Below are positions 56,852 to 64,000 of a stretch of 64,000 nucleotides of DNA, piece by piece. A model generated the notes under the pieces. That model did not search any database and was not told where the DNA came from. It worked only from the letters and a program-made list of their open reading frames with translations. The translations under genes were made by a program, and so were the position numbers. The DNA is from Larix kaempferi (taxonomy: Eukaryota; Streptophyta; Pinopsida; Pinales; Pinaceae), in the NCBI GenBank assembly GCA_027924585.1, contig BSBM01000386.1, positions 5,844,501 to 5,908,500 of the forward strand, written 5' to 3'. Positions within the stretch are counted from its first letter, which is position 1. Each line of letters begins with the position of its first letter.

Positions 56852-57493
56852 GTTCGAGGATAATTAATACTCCATCCTTTTCCTAGCAAGAATTATTTCT
56901 TTTATCCTAGTAGTTGATGATGTCATTTCCCACCTAGTGGTGTGTATATGTCATCTAGGACCCATCAGCCATCTAATGCACCCTGTATGCATAATGTTTG
57001 GACCACTTAAGTCACTTCCCTATTTTTTAGGATTCAAGTCAGTGTTCGAGTCAGTCCACTTGAGTTAGCCGACTCTTATGGGGACTATGATCCAATTTCC
57101 ACTAATTGTGGCCTCATGCACCATTTGCATGAAAAAATCACTAATGCACCCTCCTTGGTCAGTTAATTGATTGTGTCTTCAGTTAACTGATTTAAGTTTT
57201 AGTTGAGTTGAGTTTAGATCTTCCGGAGCAGTCCATTTTTGAGAATTCTTATGCTAGATAGACTGAGACTCAAATTCTCCCAAGTGATTCGAATTATATC
57301 CATTGTAACATCATTGCTGACTATACTGATTATTGGATCATGTGACATTATTTTGTTCCTATCTGATTTCTCATGCATGTTCAATTGTCTTCTCTTTTTT
57401 ACTGCAATTTTCACTGTAACTCAATTTCTCTGCTCATTCTTTCTCTGTGAGGTATACTCAACTCCATGCTATACTGTGATTTAGAATTTCACA
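56852..57493 (+). repeat. Middle LTR of composite E (642 bp)
   Basis: Follows the polypurine run GATTAAGGGGGG. The expected TG start is changed (reads GGTTCGAGGATAATTAAT). Ends TAGAATTTCACA, followed by TGGTATCAGGAC (primer site of copy 2, 57494-57505, mutated). It serves as 3' LTR of copy 1 and 5' LTR of copy 2. Confidence 0.88.
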
Positions 57494-57776
57494 TGGTATC
57501 AGGACACAGTGAGCGTAGGTTGAGCAATTGCTTTCAGTAGTGCACCAGAAGCCTCTGGAATTCCACATCAAATCATGGTGCCATTGCATTAAATTCATTG
57601 GAATATCCTTTGAGGTATAATCAGGTGTGAAGGATCCAGATAAAAGTGCCTATTTTCATAAAGCAGTTCTTAGTAGTAGTCTATCTCTAAAAATTAGGAG
57701 TTTTTTGTAGGTTATAGAAATTTTTTCAGTGCAACAGTAGAATAAGTACCACATTATATTTGCTCCATCAGTTCTA

Positions 57777-58952
57777 ATGGAGAATTCGAATGCTCCTCTC
57801 TCTCCTAGGATCCTGACACCCTTCAATTATCTTGATTGGAGGGATGATATGCAAATGGTATTTTGCAACAAATCACTATACATGGTAACAATGGGAAAGG
57901 AGGTGGAACCTCAAACAATCGTTGAGAAGGAAAAGTATCTGAATAGATTGGATTAAGCATTTGGTTTCATGTTTATTCATATTTCCATAGATCTACTCTT
58001 CCACCTCTATGGATTGAAGACTCCAACAGAGGTTTGGTTGAATTTGGAGGCCCTCTTCGACAAACAATATGAGCTAAGGGTCCATATTCTGGAGAATGAG
58101 GTGTTCACTCTTCAACCCAGTAATTTCGAAACTATCCAACAATTCTTTTCCAAATTCAAATCTTTGGTCATGCAATGCAAGTAGTGTTGAATTGAGAAGA
58201 AGGATGAGCAGTTGGTGCTATACATTCTGAGAAAGATAGGTCCTAATTTCTCTACCTTCCATTAAGGGAGATTGTCATTCCCTGGTTGGAAAATGCCATC
58301 CTTATATGTTTCCACTGAATCTCTCATCCAAGAACAAGACAAATTGATTTAGATGGGTGCCTTAAAGGCATCCAAAAGTCAAGATCTTATGGATGGAGAG
58401 TCAAAAAGTGCAAATGCAAAGGGGAAGTAAAAGGGAAAAGAGAATAAGAAATTTGAACCTAAGCAGAATGCCAAGTCCAGTCCATCCGAAGGAGCCTCCA
58501 GCTCCAAGAAGGACAAACAAAAGAAATTTTAGAAATCCAAGTGTACATATTGCAAGAAGGGTAACCATCTTGAGAGTTATTGTCTGAAGAAGACCATAGA
58601 TCAAATGGAAAAAATCCTTGAACAACATAACATTTCCCTCCCTAAACGCACAAGGAAGACTGATCCAGGTGACAATTCAGAAGATCATGAGAGATGCCAT
58701 GCATTGAATGATGGATTCTCACAATCCCAATATTTTCTTATTGATTCTGGAGCCTCCAACCACATGGTTTCCTCCAGAGAGCCATTTTCTTCATTAGATA
58801 TCACCTATAGACCCAACATACACATGGGATATGAGTCTCAAATATTTGTTGAAGGGAAGGGTACTATACAGCTTGAGCATGGAAAGTTCAACAATGTGTT
58901 GTATGTGCCTTCTCTAGCAGCTAATTTGTTGTCTATTTATCATATGACATAG
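57777..58952 (+). pseudogene. Copia E internal copy 2: gag and protease, decayed
   Basis: Gag starts at ATG 57777 (MENSNAPLSPRILTPFNYLD), the start that copy 1 has lost. DWRDDMQMVF, then after one stop FIHISIDLLFHLYGLKTPTE and LQPSNFETIQQFFSKFKS. The zinc knuckle CTYCKKGNHLESYC (about 58543-58584) is intact. Protease: FLIDSGASNHMVSSREPF keeps the catalytic D-S-G; YVPSLAANLLSIYHMT ends the open part at 58952 with a stop. Confidence 0.88.
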
Positions 58953-59109
58953 AAAGGTTCACCAAAGAAAGTAGTATTTGTACCTGACACAGTTTAGGTT
59001 GTAGAGATCTCATCTGGGAAGTTGATAGCCAAAGTAAGGATTTACAAATCATGCCTCCAAGGCATATGAGTTCTCCTTCTTCTTACCATATTCACATAAA
59101 AGTGATCTC

Positions 59110-60167
59110 TTGACTCATGCAAATGAGACAAGTAGACTCTGGCATGAAATATTTAGACACCTAAACTTCAAATACGTACAACAGTTGTACAAGGAAGATA
59201 TGGTTGAAGTTTTGTCAAACATAAAATTATCTCAAGGAATCTGCAAAGGATGCTTGGTAGGGAAGCACCCAAAGCAAAAGTATGATGTTGGGAAGGAAAA
59301 GAGAGCTTCCTCCATACTAGATCTGATTCATAATGATGTTTCAGGACTGATTCCAATTGCTGCAATGAATGGATCTAGATACCTTATCACCCTCATTGAT
59401 GACTACTCTAGTCTCTGTTGGATCTACTTTCTCAAACAAAAATATTTGGTATTTGAAAGATTCAAATTTTTCAAAGCCTTAGTAAGAACCATGCTGAAAG
59501 GAATATCAAGGAAATCAAATCAAATAATAGATGGGAGTACATCAAGAAGAAGTTGCAGCAGCTATGTGCTTTTGAAGGTATTCAAATGCAACATTATGTC
59601 CCATACACACCACAGCAAAATGGTGTAGTAGAGAGGAAGATTAGGTCATGGAAAGAGATGGCTACCTGCTTTCTTGAAGCAATAGATATCCCATCAAATA
59701 TTTGGGAAGAAGCAGTGAACTGTGCCACATACATTCAGAATAGGGTACCCCACAAATCAGTTGATGGGGCCAATCCATTAAAAGCATTGAATGAACACAA
59801 ACCTGATGTCTCTCATCTGAGTGTTTTTGGATCCAAGGCATGGGCTAGAATCCCCTCCGAAAAGAGGAAAGCACTTCAACCTCAAAGTAGAAAATGCATT
59901 CTTATTGGATATGCAGAAGATGCAAAGTCTTACAAACTTATGAATATTGCAACCAAGAGATTCTTCATTAAAAGAAGTGTTCAATTCAATGAGAATCCAT
60001 TGCATGATCTAAAACTAGTTGAAGAAGAAGGTATAACTAATGTACCTCTTCCATTTGATCCTAATGATGTTTATACAGGTGATCCACATTTAAATTCTGA
60101 AGAAGAATATCAATATGATTCAGATCTAGAAGATCCAGATCCAGATCCAACACTTACTCCTAATTGA
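59110..60167 (+). pseudogene. Copia E internal copy 2: integrase, frameshifted
   Basis: Zinc part: LWHEIFRHLNF (His pair) and CKGCLVGKHPKQ (Cys pair), intact. Core: LDLIHNDVSGLIP (Asp), TLIDDYSSLCWIYFLKQK. A frame change near 59500-59560 destroys the second Asp region. The other frame resumes with YTPQQNGVVERKIRSW (Glu present), FGSKAWARIPSEKRKALQPQ and GYAEDAKSYKL, then an acidic linker to 60167. Confidence 0.88.
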
Positions 60168-61798
60168 AAGCCTAAATGGGCTCAAAATATTATTGAGGCA
60201 GCCGGGGACATTGCTGGAGATTCATCTGACTACAAAAGAACAATATCTCAATAGCAAGATGAAAACATTGCAGTTTTCCATACATATCCACTTCTCCCTA
60301 AGAGGTGCTTCATGATGGTGGGGTTTGATCCACATTCTTAAAGAGAGGATTTCCATGATCCGATATGGCAAGCAACCATGGATGGAGAACACGAGTGACT
60401 GCATAACAATGAGACATGGGATCTTGTCCCTATTCCCCCGGGGAGGAAACTATTTTAGTGCAAATGAATCTACAAAACAAAGCTTGCATCTGATGGATCT
60501 ACAACCAAGTACAAGGCTCGGTTGGTTTCAAACGGGTACTCACAAGCTCAAGGTTTGGAATACAATGAGACATTCACTCTTATATCAAGAATGGATTCAG
60601 TAAGTGTTGTTTTGGCCATTGCATATTTGAATGCATGGGAGGTACATCACATGGATGTAAAGAGTGCCTTCTTGCATGGTGACTTAGAAGAATATATCTA
60701 CATGAAAAATCCTGAGGGTTACACTAATGATCCTTCCTTGGTATGCATACTGAGGAGATCATTTTATGGGCTCAAGAAAGCCCCAAGGGTATGGTATGAA
60801 AAGATGGATTCCTTCTTACTATCACAAAAGTTTGAACGATGCAAATCTGATTGCAATGTTTACATGCAACAGAAGGGAGGACGTCTACTATTGATTTTTT
60901 TGTATGTGGATGACTTGATCATCACCGGTGGATCTTCTACTTGGTTGAAGCACATCAAGTCTTTCTTGAACAGATCAATTGCTATGATAGATCTAGGACT
61001 GTTAAAACAATTCATTGGTCTCGAAGTAATTCAAAATGCTTCAGGGATCATGATTTCATAGTCAAGGTATGCATTTGATTTACTGACAAAGTTTCATATG
61101 GATGACTGTAAAGCCACATCTTTTCCCTTCCTATCTGGGATTATATTGGAAGAAGGTGGTTCCACTCCCATGGTTGATAGCACTCTTTACAGACAGCTAA
61201 TTGGTAGCTTGTTTTATTTGACACATTCAAGACCATATCTATCATATGATGTTGGTGTTGTGGATAGGTACATGCAGGGGCCACATGAGCTGCATTGGAA
61301 AGTAGCTAAGAGGATCTTTCACTATGTGCAAGGTACGAGAGAGTTTGGTATTCATTATTCTACTAGTGCTCAACTAGATCTGGTTGGTTTTAATGACTCA
61401 GACTGGGATGGAGACAATATTGATAGGAAATCTACTTCAGGGTATGTATTCATGTTGGGATTAGTACCAATTTGTTTGTAAAGCAAGAAGAAAGCATCAC
61501 TCTCACTTTATTCAATAGAGGTAGAGTACAGAGGGGCTGTGAATGCAGCTATATGGGTAGTTTGGTTGCATGGGATCTTGACAAAGTTTGGTGTTTTCAC
61601 TTCTCCTTCAGTAGAACTTTTTTGTGATAATCAAAGTGCCATCAGGATCTCAAGTGCTTAGTTCAAAAGAAACAAACCAAGCATATTGAGGTTCACATGC
61701 ACTACATAAGCGATCTAGTGCACAACAAGACCATCCCACTACATTATTGTCCTACACAGGAGATGATTGTAGACATATTCACTAAGTTTTCCACTTAG
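60168..61798 (+). pseudogene. Copia E internal copy 2: reverse transcriptase and RNase H, decayed
   Basis: RT: YSQAQGLEYNETFTLISRMD, VHHMDVKSAFLHGDLEEYIY, FYGLKKAPRVWYEKMD and FLYVDDLIITGG (60896-60930; YVDD intact) in one open frame 60522-61061. RNase H in 61098-61481: LIGSLFYLTHSRPYLSYDVG, NDSDWDGDNIDRKSTSGYVF. Further C-terminal blocks (EVEYRGAVNAAI and CDNQSAIRI) are broken by stops; the frame ends at TAG 61796-61798. Confidence 0.88.
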
Positions 61799-62000
61799 AA
61801 TATATTTTCTTATCTAAGATCTCTACTTGGTGTGAAAGTTATTTGAGATCCCTACTGTCGTATTTTGAGGGGGGGGGGTTTCCCATGAGGTTTTCCCCAT
61901 TTCCTTGGTTCATGGACAGTTATTTTATTTTCATCATTTATTTGAATCTATGTGTGACCTTTGGTCTTAGTAACCAGGTCCCAGGATGCACAAGTTTGGA

Positions 62001-62010
62001 TTAAGGGGGG
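62001..62010 (+). other. Polypurine tract, composite E copy 2
   Basis: TTAAGGGGGG directly before the last LTR. The same tract before the middle LTR lies at about 56842-56851. Confidence 0.8.
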
Positions 62011-62665
62011 TGTTAGGATAATTAATACTCCATCCTTGTCCTACCTAGCATTATTTATTTTTTCCTAGTAGATTATGATGTCATTTCCCCCCTAGTGTTG
62101 TGCAGATGTGATCTAGGATCCATCATCCACCTAATGTTCCCTAGATGCATCAATTTAGGACCACTTAAGTCAGTTCCCTATTTTTTAGGAGCCAACTCAG
62201 TGTTCCAGTTTAGTCCACCTAAGTCAGCTGACTCTTGTGGGGGGTTTATGCTCCGATTGTGATTGATTGTCACCTCAGGTGCCCTTTTATAATTCATTTG
62301 CATGAAACCTCACTAGTGTGCCCTCCCTGGTTAGTTAACTGATTATTCCTTCAGTTAACTGAGTTTAGGTTCATTTGAGTTGAGTTTGGGTCTTCCGGAG
62401 CACTCCAGTGATGACAATTCCTATCCTAGATAGACAGAGACTTGAATCCTCCCAAGTAATTCGAATTATCTCCATTGTAACATAATTGTTGACTATACTG
62501 ATTATTGGATCATGTGACATTATTTTTTTCCTATTTGAGTTCTCATGCATGTTCAATTGTCTGCTCTTTTTTACTACAATTTTCACTGTAACTTAATTTC
62601 TCTGGTCATTCTTTCTCTGTGAGATATACACTACTCCTTGATATGATGTGATTTAGAATTTCACA
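62011..62665 (+). repeat. Last LTR of composite E (655 bp)
   Basis: TGTTAGGATAATTAATAC to TAGAATTTCACA, then TCTCT. Confidence 0.9.
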
Positions 62666-63944
62666 TCTCTATCTCTCTCCTACTCTCCCTCCCCCACCCC
62701 CATCCCCTCTCTCTCTCTCTCCCCTAATTCCCATCCCCCTACTACTGACCATCCCCCCGTTTATATCTCTGTTTATATCTCTCTCTATGGTCCAATCCTA
62801 TACCCCCCCTTCTCTCTAAGATCACTAGTCATACCTAAACCCATAACCCCTCCCCCCACCCTAATTTTTATCTTTTTCTCCCCCAACCCTCCTCCTCCCA
62901 TACCCCTAATCACTCATACCATCCCCCCACTCACCCCCTTCCCCCCCACCCTCTCTCTCATTCTTACTAACCCCCTCTCTCACTCTTTGTCCCAATACTC
63001 CTCCCCTTACCTATAAAACCCCCTCCTCTCTCTCTCTCTCTCTCTCTTCCCCTTAACCCTTAATAACCCCCCCTTCTCTCTCTACCCTACTCCACCTACG
63101 CCTAAACCCTACCTCTCTCTCTTTCTTACCCAACCCCTAACACTGCCACCCTCTCTCTCTCTTACTCTCAACACCCCTAACCCACGCTCTCTCTCCCTAA
63201 CACACCTCCTACTCTCCCTAACCATAACCACCCCCTTTGCCTCTCTCTCTCTCTCCCCTACTCCCCTTAGGCCTAAACCCATATCTCTCTTTGTATATCC
63301 TAATCACCCGCTCCCTACCACTTACCACCCCCCCTCTCTCTCTATAACTAACCTATCCCCCCCTTCTCTCTAAATTCTTTAATCCTCCCTAAACCACTAC
63401 CCCACCCCACCCCGTTCTCTATATATTTCCCTCTTCAACCCCCTCTCGTCATCTCGTTCTCTCTCCCTACTCTACCCCCTAGTCCTTGACAGCCCCATCT
63501 CGAATTATTTCTCTCCCCTGCTCCTCCAACTTCACCTTATCCCCACCCCTATCTTTATCCCCTAACACCCCTACCTCTCTCTATCACACTCTCACTACCA
63601 CTAACCCTCCATCTCTCTCCATAACCCTCCTCCTACTCTCCCTAACCATAACCACACCCTCCACCCCATTTCTCTCTCTCCTACCCCCTACCGATAACCA
63701 CCCACTACCCCTACCCCCCCCCTCTCTCTCTGTCACTTCTACTTCCCCTACCCCTACCTTTCTCTCTCTGTCTCTCCTAATCCCCCTCCCCTACAACTTA
63801 CCACCCCCCCATATCTCTCTCTTCCCGGTCCCTATTCACTATCTTCCCTATAACTACCTTAATCCTCCCTAAACCCATACCCACCCAACCTCAATCTCTA
63901 TCTGTTTTTCTTCTCCAACCCCCCTCCACCCCCTTACCCCTAAG
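62666..63944. repeat. Pyrimidine-rich (CT/CCCT) tract, right part
   Basis: Continuation of 46490-46917: long runs of CTCTCTC, CCCC and CCCTAAC/CCTAAACCC words, almost G-free on the plus strand. A perfect (CT)n run of about 20 bases is near 63027-63047. The plant telomere-like word CCCTAA is frequent but never in a clean array. The open frame at 63486-63872 is a low-complexity artefact. Confidence 0.9.
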
Positions 63945-64000
63945 GTAAATTTGATGTCTATAACATCACGCATGCATTTTAGATCTACAAAACATGTGTG

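Larger units (their letters stand above)
46918..62665 (+). mobile_element. Composite copia structure E: LTR-internal-LTR-internal-LTR (outer TSD TCTCT)
   Basis: Three LTRs of one family at 46918-47575, 56852-57493 and 62011-62665 bracket two homologous internal regions in the same orientation. TCTCT precedes the first LTR (46913-46917) and follows the last (62666-62670); no duplication surrounds the middle LTR. The tract is CT-rich, so the TCTCT match is weaker evidence than usual. The arrangement fits unequal recombination between copies or tandem cDNA integration. The first internal region is split by copia D. Confidence 0.87.

Noticed and set aside
63486-63872. 128-codon plus-strand frame
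   Set aside because: Same low-complexity CT/CCCT tract; repetitive Ser/Pro/Thr/Leu, no domain.
1-64000. CRISPR arrays, bacterial operons, prophage or defence genes
   Set aside because: The window is plant nuclear DNA; no spacer-repeat array or prokaryotic gene arrangement is present.

Overview
The window is plant nuclear DNA dominated by retrotransposons, with one intact host gene. Plant origin is shown by Ty1/copia and chromodomain Ty3/gypsy polyproteins whose primer sites match plant initiator tRNA-Met (TGGTATCAGAGC type), and by a plant cysteine oxidase gene with five GT-AG exons. The large genome, diverged LTR pairs and nested old elements would fit a gymnosperm or another TE-rich plant; that is inference, and the species cannot be read from the sequence.

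Layout, left to right. 1-4719: minus-strand copia element (family A), cut by the window edge, with a solo LTR of another family nested in its integrase (1343-2091, TSD TATAT). 4720-12590: mostly non-coding, with a tRNA-like SINE head, a CACTA-like terminal repeat region and a decayed LINE ORF1 (DUF4283-type). 12736-19164: plus-strand family A element with both LTRs and TSD AGATC, inserted into a ~92-bp tandem repeat. 20930-23515 (minus): intact five-exon plant cysteine oxidase (PCO) gene of 272 aa, the only convincing host gene. 24360-24916: local repeats. 24917-43564: plus-strand copia element B (218-bp LTRs, TSD AGAAT), split by a 13.7-kb minus-strand Tekay/Del-like chromovirus (26546-40221, TSD GAAAA) whose LTRs are about 4.3 kb each. 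43565-46489: AT-rich, no gene seen. 46490-46917 and 62666-63944: one pyrimidine-rich tract, split by a composite copia structure of family E (46918-62665) with the order LTR-internal-LTR-internal-LTR and outer TSD TCTCT. The first internal region of E is itself split by minus-strand copia element D (49034-53956, 388-bp LTRs, TSD AATGA).

All element coding regions are decayed. D is the best preserved: one frame interrupted by about seven stop codons, with the integrase DDE and reverse transcriptase YVDD motifs present. Nesting gives a relative chronology: B before the chromovirus, E before D, family A before the solo LTR.

The PCO gene acts in oxygen sensing, oxidising N-terminal Cys of substrates such as group VII ERFs for the N-degron pathway. 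Its three Fe-binding His residues are present, but the Pro normally following the second His is Arg. Intron 1 carries a 63-bp-arm imperfect hairpin that would be transcribed with the gene. I did not find an undescribed multi-gene system; the most unusual items are the PCO variant with its intronic hairpin, the triple-LTR composite, and the ORFs inside the 4.3-kb LTRs.
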